Below, one piece after another: positions 25,905 through 34,471 of a DNA stretch of 50,020 bases. The stretch's first letter is position 1; every line of letters begins with the position of its first letter. The translations under genes and the position numbers were made by a program. This DNA is from Phil1 sp964612925 (lineage in GTDB: Bacteria; Bacillota; Clostridia; Christensenellales; CAG-138), in assembly GCA_964612925.1 (NCBI GenBank), contig CAZTFU010000012.1, forward strand, positions 1 to 50,020, read 5' to 3'. Under the pieces are notes generated by a model that was not told where the DNA came from, ran no database searches, and saw only the letters and a list, made by a program, of their open reading frames with translations.

Positions 25905-26888
25905 ATGGTGAATGTACCGGAGAAGCTTGGCTCAAAATACTATAGAGAATTCCTTACTCAACAGGGTCAGGCATTCTATGACTGCATCAATACTCAGCTC
26001 CTCCAAGGGGATTACTCAGGCAAATCAACTTTCTCAATAAGCGTTCCCGAAGCCGCCGCTTCTGATAGCTTTGCCGCATACAAAGCCGTCAGGGATGATC
26101 ATCCCGAGTACTTTTATTTGGGCTTTCAGTGCGAATTCACTCACAAAGGCCGAATCGGAACATTAGAGTATCCAATCCTATATACGCCAGATATCATAAA
26201 TCGAATTCAGCGGCAGATGCGCAAAAGCATTTATCGTCTCGTTCGCGGAACCGCGCATTTACAGATGATTGACCGTGAGATTCTCGTGTACGAACGTATT
26301 TCAAAGAAACTCACGTATTCCAACCACAGCGATGTTCGGGATCACAATATTGTGGGACCCGTGCTTCTTTCATCGGGTGTATGCGAAGGGCACAATGCAC
26401 TGCTGATGTTATGCTTCAGACGGATCGGAATCCCCTGTATCAAGGTTTATGGCAGAACAAAAACAGGCGGATGGCATTGCTGGACGATTGCGTGGATCAA
26501 CGGTATTCCCATTCACTGTGATGTTACATGGGATGGAGCAAAGGAAGGCATTCTGCGTTTCAATTACCTGAACCTGTCAGATAGAAGGATTGCGAACGAT
26601 CATTATGACTTTAAGGGTCCACGTGTTCCCGTGTGTTCATCGGAGGAGTTAGACTATTACAGCCATCGCGGTCTTTGCGTTTATTCTTATGGGGATTTAA
26701 GAGCACGACTCAAGAGAGATTCGAAAATCGGTGTATTGCCGATACTGATTCATTTTAGCTACAGTCTTCCGTCAGGCGATTACATAAAGGAAGCTCAAAG
26801 AGTGTTTTCCGAAGAGCGGATAAGCGGAAAGTACGAGTTGTATTATCACCCTACTCTGAAAAACTTGGCCGTGAAAAAGTTATTATAA
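25905..26888 (+). CDS. Transglutaminase-like cysteine protease/crosslinker
   Basis: A 327-residue protein with a transglutaminase-core triad: Cys160 in SSGVCEGHN, His191 in GGWHCWT and Asp206 in HCDVTWD. The family includes thiol proteases and protein-crosslinking enzymes. No signal peptide is seen, so it acts inside the cell. Residues 1-125 form a separate N-terminal part. In a tagging operon it might cut Ubl or make crosslinks, but the reaction cannot be read from the sequence. Confidence 0.82.
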   Translation: MVNVPEKLGSKYYREFLTQQGQAFYDCINTQLLQGDYSGKSTFSISVPEAAASDSFAAYKAVRDDHPEYFYLGFQCEFTHKGRIGTLEYPILYTPDIINRIQRQMRKSIYRLVRGTAHLQMIDREILVYERISKKLTYSNHSDVRDHNIVGPVLLSSGVCEGHNALLMLCFRRIGIPCIKVYGRTKTGGWHCWTIAWINGIPIHCDVTWDGAKEGILRFNYLNLSDRRIANDHYDFKGPRVPVCSSEELDYYSHRGLCVYSYGDLRARLKRDSKIGVLPILIHFSYSLPSGDYIKEAQRVFSEERISGKYELYYHPTLKNLAVKKLL

Positions 26889-26906
26889 GCACAAGGAGAT
26901 GAGACT

Positions 26907-28004
26907 ATGTATCAATCGATCATCAGAGATCCGGGAGGGAATGGATTGATCAGAATCCACCCGAACGTATGCGGACAATACTCTGCTGTCGTCAACGGCA
27001 GCATTCTGATTGTCCCTCCCGACACAACCGCGTTCGTTGCCATCAACGGCACGCTTTCGCGGCCATATGGTCCGGGAAGGTATGAAATCTTCACAGGTAT
27101 TGACCCATTCTTCGTAAGACTTCGGAACGTCCTGACTCGTGGAGACACAGGAACAACCGTATCCGTTTTCTTCGTGAGTACGGAAAGGACTAAGTTTATT
27201 AAGCTTGGTACAGGAGAGTTTCCTTTCCGTGAGCACCGCTTCCGACTCACAATGAAGGCACTTGCGTCGTGCAGGTTGTCTTTCTCGATCTGTGATCCTC
27301 TGAAATTTCTTACCAAACTGGTCGGAAGCTATAGCTCAACCTTTTCCGAGGAGGATATTGATCCGTGTATCGAACAGATGGTCATCGCTCCTATAAGAGA
27401 GACTATCTCGAGGGAGATCGGCAAGCTTGATATCACCGAATTCAACAGCAATCTTTCCCATATCGGAAACATGACGGCTGCCACGATCAGAAACAATCTG
27501 TCCGAGTATGGCATCAAGATGGAACATTTTGATCTCATGGCTATCAATATCCCCGATTCGGAAACCGGCAGGCTTTATAGCTTGGAACAGGAATATGCAG
27601 GGGAAAAAACGAGGACTGACCTTGAGCTTGACAATCTGCAAAGGGTATGGAACGGCAACGTCAACAACCGCACGTTAAGTGAAATGATGACGGGAATTCC
27701 TTCTCGCGGACAAGCTCTTTTTGGCAACTCTGCCGTCAATCACGGTGGGAGCGCGGGCGGGATGACCCCTATGATGATGCAGATGATGATGCTTTCTCAG
27801 GTGCTTCCGACATTGCGGGAACCGCTAAATGAAATGGCTCGGCACACCGATATGTTCGGCGGCACTGTGTCTGATGCCCAAGAAAGCACTTCATCTGCAG
27901 ATGCGCCGCCTCCCATACCGGCTCGGAACAAGCGTTGTCCGTCATGTAACGGAACAGTAATGCGTGGCAATAGTGTTTGCACCATCTGTGGTTATAGATT
28001 TTAA
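26907..28004 (+). CDS. SPFH-domain (virion-core-like) protein with C-terminal zinc ribbon
   Basis: A 365-residue protein. Residues about 15-235 fit the SPFH/Band 7 type found in bacterial COG4260-like proteins (IVPPDTTAFVAINGTLSRPYG, then GPGRYEIFTG and the later GIKMEHFDLMAINIP with a helical arm). These proteins form membrane-linked rings or scaffolds. A Met-rich patch (GGMTPMMMQMMML, near 290) precedes a Pro-rich linker and a ribbon with CPSC and CTIC at about 348-362. AAGGAG is seven bases before ATG. It is the third zinc-ribbon protein of the run, and may anchor the system at the membrane. Confidence 0.8.
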   Translation: MYQSIIRDPGGNGLIRIHPNVCGQYSAVVNGSILIVPPDTTAFVAINGTLSRPYGPGRYEIFTGIDPFFVRLRNVLTRGDTGTTVSVFFVSTERTKFIKLGTGEFPFREHRFRLTMKALASCRLSFSICDPLKFLTKLVGSYSSTFSEEDIDPCIEQMVIAPIRETISREIGKLDITEFNSNLSHIGNMTAATIRNNLSEYGIKMEHFDLMAINIPDSETGRLYSLEQEYAGEKTRTDLELDNLQRVWNGNVNNRTLSEMMTGIPSRGQALFGNSAVNHGGSAGGMTPMMMQMMMLSQVLPTLREPLNEMARHTDMFGGTVSDAQESTSSADAPPPIPARNKRCPSCNGTVMRGNSVCTICGYRF

Positions 28005-28022
28005 TCGAAGGGTGGTGATTCT

Positions 28023-28652
28023 ATGGATCGCGTCTGTAGCCGGTGTGGCTGTTCCAGCTTTCACTACAGTCGAAGCAGGATGAGAATGTTATGTGATTCG
28101 TGCGGAACTCCGATTCAAGATCCGCAGCAGGATCGGCAGCTCATGCAATATGACAGGATATATTTCCAAGCCATGAGTCACCTTGCAGCCGGTAACTGGG
28201 AGCAGGCCATCGACCTTTTGAGGCCACTGATGAGCCAGTATCCTACAGAAAAGAGGCTGTATCTCGCGGTATTGCGGGCGGCTACCCAGGATTTCAGGGA
28301 CATAAACATGGGAAACACCGCCAATAGAGCCACCGCTTCCGAAGTGTGGGATAAGCTGATACGGCTTAACGGTGTAACAAGCGAGATGCTCAGATACGGC
28401 AGACAGTGCTATGAGAAGCGCAGAAAAGAGCTCAGCAAACAAAGGAAAAAGATTCTTGCATGGATCTTTGCGGCTGCATCTTGTTCGATTCTCGCAGGCA
28501 TTCTTTTCGGGGCTGAGCGCTATTTTTTAGCTGTGCTGTGTACGGGCGGTCTGGCCGGCTGTCTGTACAAGACATTCAGTTCCCATCCTGTCAAAGTAAT
28601 CAAGCAGCTAATGAGTGCTGTGCCAAACTATCAGCATAATCCGTTTATATAG
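28023..28652 (+). CDS. Zinc-ribbon, helical-repeat and membrane-hairpin protein
   Basis: A 209-residue protein. It opens with a zinc ribbon (CSRCGC and CDSCG, residues 5-27), continues with TPR-like helices (YDRIYFQAMSHLAAGNWEQA, about 43-62), and ends with two membrane helices (IFAAASCSILAGILFGA and YFLAVLCTGGLAGCLY, about 148-182). The ribbon resembles the C-terminal ribbon of the preceding SPFH protein, suggesting they belong to the same membrane assembly. No enzyme motif is visible. Confidence 0.75.
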   Translation: MDRVCSRCGCSSFHYSRSRMRMLCDSCGTPIQDPQQDRQLMQYDRIYFQAMSHLAAGNWEQAIDLLRPLMSQYPTEKRLYLAVLRAATQDFRDINMGNTANRATASEVWDKLIRLNGVTSEMLRYGRQCYEKRRKELSKQRKKILAWIFAAASCSILAGILFGAERYFLAVLCTGGLAGCLYKTFSSHPVKVIKQLMSAVPNYQHNPFI

Positions 28653-28682
28653 GGATACATATTATCAAAGGTGGTATGATTT

Positions 28683-29357
28683 GTGACTTCGAAAAATGTC
28701 ATACAGATTATTGTTAAAAGTCAATCGCAATCCGTTTGGATAGATGTATACAGTGAAAATACCATGTATCAAATACTATATGAGTATGCAAAAGATCTTC
28801 AAGTTGATTCTACCGATCCGCACATTTTATTTATCCATAAACGTGTAAACAAGAGTACTACGAATCAAGATGCTACAGTGAATGATCTTTGCTTGCAAAA
28901 TGGCGATGAATTGCTGATGCAGGATCGTGGCAGTGCCCCCGACGCTACAATGGTCTTTCATTTCATGGTAGCCTATAATACGCTGCGTCGGTTGAAGAAG
29001 AATGCCCTACCGAGAAAAAACAGAGACTATCACGAGATGAATGTGGCAGTCTCAACCAATAAAGGCCATGAGATCAAATTCTATCTTAGTGACTCAACGC
29101 TTCGCGATATTGTTGCCCCTTTCTTGTGGATGCCAGAAGGATATGGAATCACAAATTATCTTACCGAAGGCAAGCGTCCCGTAATGATTGTAAATGAGCG
29201 AAGTGGGAAATGTGCCATGCCATCAGAATTTGATATGCTCATTTCTGATTTCCTCAATGATGACAAAGAAATCGCAAAATTGTATATCATCTGCGAAGAT
29301 GAGCAGGAGACACCAAGGGGGATGCACATTGATAGCTTCTCCTTCGACGATCCCTGA
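28683..29357 (+). CDS. Second ubiquitin-like protein, fused to an extra domain
   Basis: A 224-residue protein starting at GTG 28683 (AAGGTGG eight bases upstream). Residues about 5-85 are a beta-grasp domain clearly related to the Ubl at 22332: matching positions include Y..NT, the EY..D helix end, D..ILF..KR, and L.LQ.GD.L. The domain continues past a DRGS turn, without a free Gly-Gly end, into a 130-residue C-terminal part with strands (VAVSTNKGHEIKFYL, MIVNERSG, KLYIICEDE) that could be another beta-grasp unit. Fusion suggests it is a scaffold or non-conjugated receptor. It comes directly before the HerA-type ATPase. Confidence 0.75.
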   Translation: MTSKNVIQIIVKSQSQSVWIDVYSENTMYQILYEYAKDLQVDSTDPHILFIHKRVNKSTTNQDATVNDLCLQNGDELLMQDRGSAPDATMVFHFMVAYNTLRRLKKNALPRKNRDYHEMNVAVSTNKGHEIKFYLSDSTLRDIVAPFLWMPEGYGITNYLTEGKRPVMIVNERSGKCAMPSEFDMLISDFLNDDKEIAKLYIICEDEQETPRGMHIDSFSFDDP

Positions 29358-29420
29358 TGAGCAATTCTGTCTTGTGGTGACTGCGATTTGATTACTACTA
29401 TGAATTACGGGGAGGTTACT

Positions 29421-31964
29421 ATGAAGAAGTTTTTCGAAGGCGGAGAATACTTTGTTTTATCTTCGTATCGCGTCAACGCTGTTCCTATTGCGGAAGGTAG
29501 CGATGTCGGCGTAGAGCTTGCAAAAACAATTTGTGAAGATGCCTGTTACTTATCCGCGGCGGGAAGCGGACAGACATCAATCGAAATTCTCCGAATTGCG
29601 GGAAGAAAAACAGGCAGCCGCATTCATCATCTGCTTACCATCAGGACACACGATACGTCTGAGCAAGAATGCGTTATTCGGCAAGAAGCGATTGAGAAAG
29701 GCGTCCTCTCTCTTCTCCACCGTGTCGGATTTCTGACGGAAGAAATCTCCTTTGAAGGCTACAGACAGCATCTGTCGAGTATGGAGAGCGACTCTGTCTG
29801 GGCATTGGTGAAACAGGACATACAGGAATACGGTGTGCAAAGCACATATAAATCGCCGTCAGTAGTTGAAAATGTTTCATGGAATAAAATCTACTCCGCA
29901 TTGAACGGCTCCGGCTGTGGCTTGTGCATTCAGATTATCCCGACCTTGCTGTCAGATAGCGAACGTCGATTAATCGCAAAAAGCACCGCGCATTGTTCAC
30001 AAGCATTAGACGGTATAGTGTCGAACATGCGTGACAGCCTTGCAGCGGCGTCGGCAGAACGTTGGAAATACTATGCGCGGGAAGTCTCAGATCCTTTTGC
30101 CGAAGTAAATATTATGATCGTTGGTACAGTAACCGATGCGGCGCTGGTTACAGCCAGGATAAAACAGTCTATAAAAGGAGCTGTTTTCAAAACCATTGCT
30201 GTTTCAGAGTACCGCCGATACGGTATTTACAACCTGCCATGGAAGATTGCTCGTGATTTGAGAAAAGCGGATACCGCAAGCTTACAAAAGTGGACATCGG
30301 ATGAAGTTTCACAAATTTTTCAGCTGCCGACACAATGCGACTTTTTCGTTGGCGTGGAGCGAAATGCCTTCTCACTGATGCCCGAGGTGGATCTTCTGCC
30401 CGAACAACTGACTGACGGCGGCAGCCAAAGCCTTATTTTGGGAAAGTCCGTTTTTTCATCCCAAAATGTATTTATGCCTCCTGAGCAGATGTTGCTTCAT
30501 ACCGCAGTAATGGGAAAATCGGGCACGGGAAAAACCACGCTTCTCAAACGGTTAATAGCGCAGTTTCAAATTCTCAATATCCCCATTTTGATATTGGAAC
30601 CAATCAAACGTGAGTATCGCGATTTGGTTGCCAACATGAAAGGCGGCAAGATCTTTACCGTTGAGCATCCCGTGACACCGTTGTTGATCAACCCGTTTTA
30701 CGTTCCCAAGGGTGTACCTCTCGGAGAGTACAAGAGCAGTCTGCTGTCCGCATTCAAGGCCGCATTTTCCATGCCCGATCCGCTACCTGCTTTGTTTGAG
30801 AAAGCAATCTCACAGGCATATACTCTGCATGGCTGGACTGACATTAACACGAGTGACGATGACAATGTCTCCGTTTTCGATATGGCTGACTTCGTCCGCA
30901 TTTTTAGGCGTATTATTGCTCGATCCGCTTACAGCAATGAGGTAAAAGGGAATATGATGGCCGGCGGTGCGTTCAGGCTTCAAAGCCTGATTGAGAGATG
31001 CCCTCGCACTTTCGACACAATACACTCTACATCAGTGGATGAACTTCTTAACGGTTGTGCAGTTCTTGAGATGGGAAGCCTCGAGCCGGAACAGAAATCA
31101 CTGGTCTCGGCATTGACTCTGATTAGTATATTGGCATATTTGAAATCAACAAGAAAGAGCGATCACCACCTTAGAAATATCATTCTGATTGACGAGGCTC
31201 ACGCTCTGCTTGATCAGGGAGAAGGCGCTACCCAAGAAGAAAAAACGCTGAACAGCACCATGACACAGTTAATGATCAATGTCATTACCGAGATAAGAGC
31301 ATATGGGGTTGGAGTCGTTTTTTCGGATCAATCTCCTTCGCGTGTCGGAGGAAAAATGCTTGATAATGTTGACAACATTATATCTTTCAGGTTGAGCGGC
31401 GAAGAGGCGGATATGCTTAGGGAACATATCGGAGCGGATACAAATCTTTGCGACGTTTTGCCGCTGATGTTTACGGGTGAATTTGTGCTTAAGAACCGCT
31501 TCCTTCGCTCTGCTTTGCCCGTCAGAACGGAATACTCATCCGACAAGGATGTGCAGCATCACGTTTCGGATGAGAGTATTGTCACGGCACAGGCAAAATA
31601 CCTGATTTCCCATGCAAAGGATTATCGTCCTTTCACATTTTGTGAAAGAACAGGCTGTGATCATTGCACGGTTGCCATTCGGGAAGAAGCAAATATGTAT
31701 GCGGAACAGATTTTTGCCGAACGGCATCTTAAGTTGAGCACTCCCGAAGAAATCGCAGCACACATTGTCCGTATCCCGTCTGTGTTGTCGTATCGCCTTA
31801 ACGATGGCAACGAGACGATATTTAAGAAGAAATGCAAGTGTATTGCTGTACATCTCTTAAGAAAATGCTCGATGGAAAACAGCATATCATTCGGCTTGCA
31901 GACCGTGACAAAACTGTTGACCGAAATAAACAAACAAGGAAAAGGAGGAACAGAGAATGAGTGA
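29421..31964 (+). CDS. HerA/FtsK-like hexameric ATPase
   Basis: An ATPase of about 847 residues with Walker A GKSGTGKTTLL near residue 364, an EPIKREYRDL stretch typical of HerA/VirB4-like proteins, and Walker B IILIDEAHALLD near residue 588, then a DQSPSRVGG sensor segment. HerA/FtsK-type ATPases move DNA or unfolded proteins through a ring. The first 350 residues look like an assembly or substrate-binding domain without a clear match. C-terminal Cys residues (CERTGCDHC, about 742-750) may hold zinc. I chose ATG 29421 because GGGGAGG is five bases upstream. It overlaps the nuclease gene by eight bases. Confidence 0.85.
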   Translation: MKKFFEGGEYFVLSSYRVNAVPIAEGSDVGVELAKTICEDACYLSAAGSGQTSIEILRIAGRKTGSRIHHLLTIRTHDTSEQECVIRQEAIEKGVLSLLHRVGFLTEEISFEGYRQHLSSMESDSVWALVKQDIQEYGVQSTYKSPSVVENVSWNKIYSALNGSGCGLCIQIIPTLLSDSERRLIAKSTAHCSQALDGIVSNMRDSLAAASAERWKYYAREVSDPFAEVNIMIVGTVTDAALVTARIKQSIKGAVFKTIAVSEYRRYGIYNLPWKIARDLRKADTASLQKWTSDEVSQIFQLPTQCDFFVGVERNAFSLMPEVDLLPEQLTDGGSQSLILGKSVFSSQNVFMPPEQMLLHTAVMGKSGTGKTTLLKRLIAQFQILNIPILILEPIKREYRDLVANMKGGKIFTVEHPVTPLLINPFYVPKGVPLGEYKSSLLSAFKAAFSMPDPLPALFEKAISQAYTLHGWTDINTSDDDNVSVFDMADFVRIFRRIIARSAYSNEVKGNMMAGGAFRLQSLIERCPRTFDTIHSTSVDELLNGCAVLEMGSLEPEQKSLVSALTLISILAYLKSTRKSDHHLRNIILIDEAHALLDQGEGATQEEKTLNSTMTQLMINVITEIRAYGVGVVFSDQSPSRVGGKMLDNVDNIISFRLSGEEADMLREHIGADTNLCDVLPLMFTGEFVLKNRFLRSALPVRTEYSSDKDVQHHVSDESIVTAQAKYLISHAKDYRPFTFCERTGCDHCTVAIREEANMYAEQIFAERHLKLSTPEEIAAHIVRIPSVLSYRLNDGNETIFKKKCKCIAVHLLRKCSMENSISFGLQTVTKLLTEINKQGKGGTENE

Positions 31965-32661
31965 ATTCGATGATATGACAGTAGAGGCTTCTGACAACAT
32001 GGGAGCTAACATGGCGGACACAAGCGATTGGAACGGCTTTGATTTCGATGAAACGCATGAATTCGGCTCGGATATAACAGACCTCTCCGATGCAGCGAAT
32101 GCCTCAGATTTTTCGACGGAACTTGAATTTGACGAAAGCGATATTCCGTCAGAAGCGGAAAAAGCTGCCGATTATGCTCGTTCTTATGGATTCGATAAAG
32201 CCGCAGATTACATTGAACGGCATTATGATGGAGATGAGTTCGTTCAGGGAAACCCTATCCCGATAACCACTCGGAACATGGCTTTGGATGGGTTAAAATC
32301 TGAAAACGGCGTTTCCTTTGAACGGCGAACGGCAGAACTTGCTGACGGCTTAACCGTAGAAGGCGTTTTCCCGAAATTTGACAGCAAACACCATGTGGAC
32401 CTTGGGAGTGCGGCAAACGATATGAGTATTCATCAGCAGTTCAGTGCCTGCAGGGAAGATTTCCAGGACCATATGTACGACTGTCCCGAAAAACTGCAGG
32501 GCATAACATTCGGTGCCATGGAAAGAATGGACTTGCCGCAAGGCTATACGCCTGAAGGATACACTTGGCAGCATAATCCCGAAACAGGCAGTTTTGACTT
32601 AGTGTCGCAGGACGATCATTCTGTCGGTCACACAGGTGGAAATGCCCTGTGGGGAAGTTAG
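31957..32661 (+). CDS. Candidate HNH/WHH-family nuclease effector
   Basis: A 234-residue protein with two parts. The first 65 residues are acidic and low in complexity; about 70-150 are mixed. The end (about 197-234) reads GYTWQHNPETGSFDLVSQDD, then HSVGHTGG, which matches the C-terminal toxin domain of the WHH/HNH endonuclease families (usual pattern GYTWHHHxxTGxMxLV...H...H.GG), with Gln for one His. Such domains are the killing ends of polymorphic toxins. The ATG overlaps the HerA stop (AAAGGAGG upstream). No clear immunity gene follows; the next gene encodes 46 residues. Confidence 0.65.
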   Translation: MSEFDDMTVEASDNMGANMADTSDWNGFDFDETHEFGSDITDLSDAANASDFSTELEFDESDIPSEAEKAADYARSYGFDKAADYIERHYDGDEFVQGNPIPITTRNMALDGLKSENGVSFERRTAELADGLTVEGVFPKFDSKHHVDLGSAANDMSIHQQFSACREDFQDHMYDCPEKLQGITFGAMERMDLPQGYTPEGYTWQHNPETGSFDLVSQDDHSVGHTGGNALWGS

Positions 32662-32730
32662 AAATGTTGCATTAGCCTGCAACAATAGATTTCCAACGCA
32701 AATGGTTTTGCCCATATTGTCCAGGTCTGA

Positions 32731-32761
32731 GAAGAGAGCGGTCTTGCTCTCTTCCTTTTTT
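32731..32761 (+). terminator. Intrinsic terminator inside the operon
   Basis: A perfect 9-bp stem, GAAGAGAGC (32731-32739) with GCTCTCTTC (32746-32754) and a 6-base loop, is followed by CTTTTTT (32755-32761). It sits in the 217-base gap between the nuclease gene and the 46-codon gene, so it probably reduces or ends transcription from the first part of the run. No clear promoter follows. Confidence 0.75.
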
Positions 32762-32878
32762 GGAGATTCTATTTATTCCCCCGTATTAATGGATGTAAGC
32801 AAACGAAAAGCTACGATAGTGGAGATTCGTTCGAGATCTTCCGTATTCAGAGACAACAAGACAGAAAGGATGAGAACA

Positions 32879-33019
32879 ATGAATGGCTTTGAAGGAATCA
32901 TGAACATTGGGAATGTTAATTTGAAGGGGTTGATTATTAAGAAAACGCCCAATTCTGTGATTGTTACGGCGAAGAAGAAAATCTACGTGCCCGAAAAGAA
33001 GATTATCCTCATGGATTAG
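32879..33019 (+). CDS. Small basic hypothetical protein (46 residues)
   Basis: MNGFEGIMNIGNVNLKGLII opens a Lys-rich sequence that alternates hydrophobic and polar residues like a beta-sheet. It has AAAGGATGAG upstream of ATG 32879 and no known motif. The gene lies between the internal terminator and clpP. It is too short to name; an adaptor role or a nuclease inhibitor cannot be excluded. Confidence 0.5.
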   Translation: MNGFEGIMNIGNVNLKGLIIKKTPNSVIVTAKKKIYVPEKKIILMD

Positions 33020-33081
33020 ATGAGCGAGCGTGAGTCTGAACTATTCATGAATGTATGTAAAAACAAAGGAGGATTGATTGT

Positions 33082-33672
33082 ATGAACTATCTTATGAAGA
33101 AAGCCGTTAATCTCAACGGTCAGGACATGATGCTGACACCCTTGGATATCGACTTCACTCACCGCACTGTTTCGCTGACGGGTGAAATTGACGAAGATGT
33201 CGCGACGGTAATGAATTCCGCTCTACGGTGCCTCGCAAGAGACTCTGAAGATGATATCACAATCTACATCCAGAGTCCCGGAGGCTCCGTTTCCGCAGGA
33301 TTCAGTATCTACGATACCGTTAAGGCGTTGAAATGTGATGTTGTTACCGTTGCTTGTGGTATGGCGGCAAGCATGGGAGCATTCCTTCTGGCGGCCGCCG
33401 GAACCAAAGGCAAACGCTGGTGTCAGCCCAATGCCGAAGTTCTTATCCATCAGCCGCTTGGCGGAACGAGTGGGCAGGCTACAGACATTCGCATCCATGC
33501 CGAGCACATCCTCAAAACGCGCGAAAAACTCAATCGAATTTTCTCCGAGTGTACCGGGCAGTCTTCCGAGAAGATTGAGAGCGACACCGAGCGAGACAAC
33601 ATTATGAGCGCAGACGCAGCTCTCAAATACGGCCTTGTGGACAAGGTCGGAGATCCTATTTCCGAACAGTGA
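33082..33672 (+). CDS. ClpP-family serine protease
   Basis: A 196-residue peptidase of the ClpP barrel type. The catalytic triad is complete: Ser97 (GMAASMGAF), His123 (LIHQPLGG) and Asp172 (ERDNIMSA). The oligomer signature SPGGSVSAGFSIYDT (65-79) is also present. Length and triad positions match chromosomal ClpP, but sequence and context differ from the usual clpP-clpX locus, and the neighbour is an AAA-like protein with a changed P-loop. It could degrade proteins tagged by the Ubl system, analogous to a proteasome. The ribosome site is AAAGGAGG. Confidence 0.93.
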   Translation: MNYLMKKAVNLNGQDMMLTPLDIDFTHRTVSLTGEIDEDVATVMNSALRCLARDSEDDITIYIQSPGGSVSAGFSIYDTVKALKCDVVTVACGMAASMGAFLLAAAGTKGKRWCQPNAEVLIHQPLGGTSGQATDIRIHAEHILKTREKLNRIFSECTGQSSEKIESDTERDNIMSADAALKYGLVDKVGDPISEQ

Positions 33673-33685
33673 ATGGAGGCACGAT

Positions 33686-34471
33686 ATGAAACACCACGAA
33701 ATCACTAAGCCCATTGGGCTTACCACCCCTTGCAAGGAGATCGAGAGCACTTGCGGCAAGGCGCACATATATAAAAGATGTGGTCTTCGCCCAAAGCACT
33801 ACATCATTCCTCTCGACTCAGGCTTCGGCAGAACGACCCTTATCGAATACATGACTGATATGTACAAGGAAGCGGGCGTATTGAGCTTTTTCGGCGGCCT
33901 TGATGACTATATCGAAATTGCTTTCGATGGAACGCTTCAGCAGCTCAAGCAGGCATTCGCGGCCATCGACTCGGCCGCAGTGTATACCAATGAGTACTGC
34001 AATATTATCGGCATGGATATAAGCGGCATTTCCGCTCACATGGGAGAAACTCAGTTTACTGAATTCATGCAGAATTGCAAGCGGATATGTGAGTACGCAT
34101 GCGTGGTCTTTTTTGTTCACACCATTCCCAATAGAAACGAAGAAAAGCTCCTGGAAAAGCTGTGCGAAACTATCGATAATATCGAGCGTCTTGAAGTCGA
34201 GCCTTACACAAAGGACGATATGTGCGCCCTGATCATCAAAATCATTGCGCAACACGGCATTGAGGTCAAGCATGAAACCGTTTTTCGCGCAGTTCTTACC
34301 GACATGGTTTCCGAGTTCGGCATTACAAGCGTTAAGGACGCAATTACCACTGCCGATGCGCTTGTTCATTTCGCCGACTTCTCGGGTTTTACCCCCACTG
34401 TTGACGAAGATAGCCTAAAATCTATGATCACCGGTTGGCACAATGATGCAGAGAGGAGCGAAGTGAGATGA
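33686..34471 (+). CDS. AAA-like protein with a degenerate P-loop
   Basis: A 261-residue protein. LDSGFGRTTLIEYM (43-56) sits where a P-loop would be, but the essential Lys is Arg (GFGRTT). ACVVFFVHTIPN (about 137-148) takes the place of Walker B without its acidic pair. EPYTKDDMCALIIKIIAQHGI (about 173-193) and the helices after it resemble the lid of AAA+ proteins such as CbbX-type chaperones. It is therefore AAA-like and maybe no longer an ATPase. GGAGG is six bases before the start at 33686, directly after clpP, so it is probably a ClpP partner or adaptor. Its stop overlaps the next gene. Confidence 0.7.
   Translation: MKHHEITKPIGLTTPCKEIESTCGKAHIYKRCGLRPKHYIIPLDSGFGRTTLIEYMTDMYKEAGVLSFFGGLDDYIEIAFDGTLQQLKQAFAAIDSAAVYTNEYCNIIGMDISGISAHMGETQFTEFMQNCKRICEYACVVFFVHTIPNRNEEKLLEKLCETIDNIERLEVEPYTKDDMCALIIKIIAQHGIEVKHETVFRAVLTDMVSEFGITSVKDAITTADALVHFADFSGFTPTVDEDSLKSMITGWHNDAERSEVR

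Noticed and set aside
31957..32661. Type VII secretion locus because of Ubl-like protein, ring ATPase and toxin
   Set aside because: No WXG100 protein or EssC-type multi-domain ATPase is visible; the ATPase is HerA-like.
32879..33019. 46-residue protein as dedicated immunity protein of the nuclease
   Set aside because: It is separated from the nuclease gene by a strong terminator and is shorter and more basic than known nuclease immunity proteins; left unassigned.
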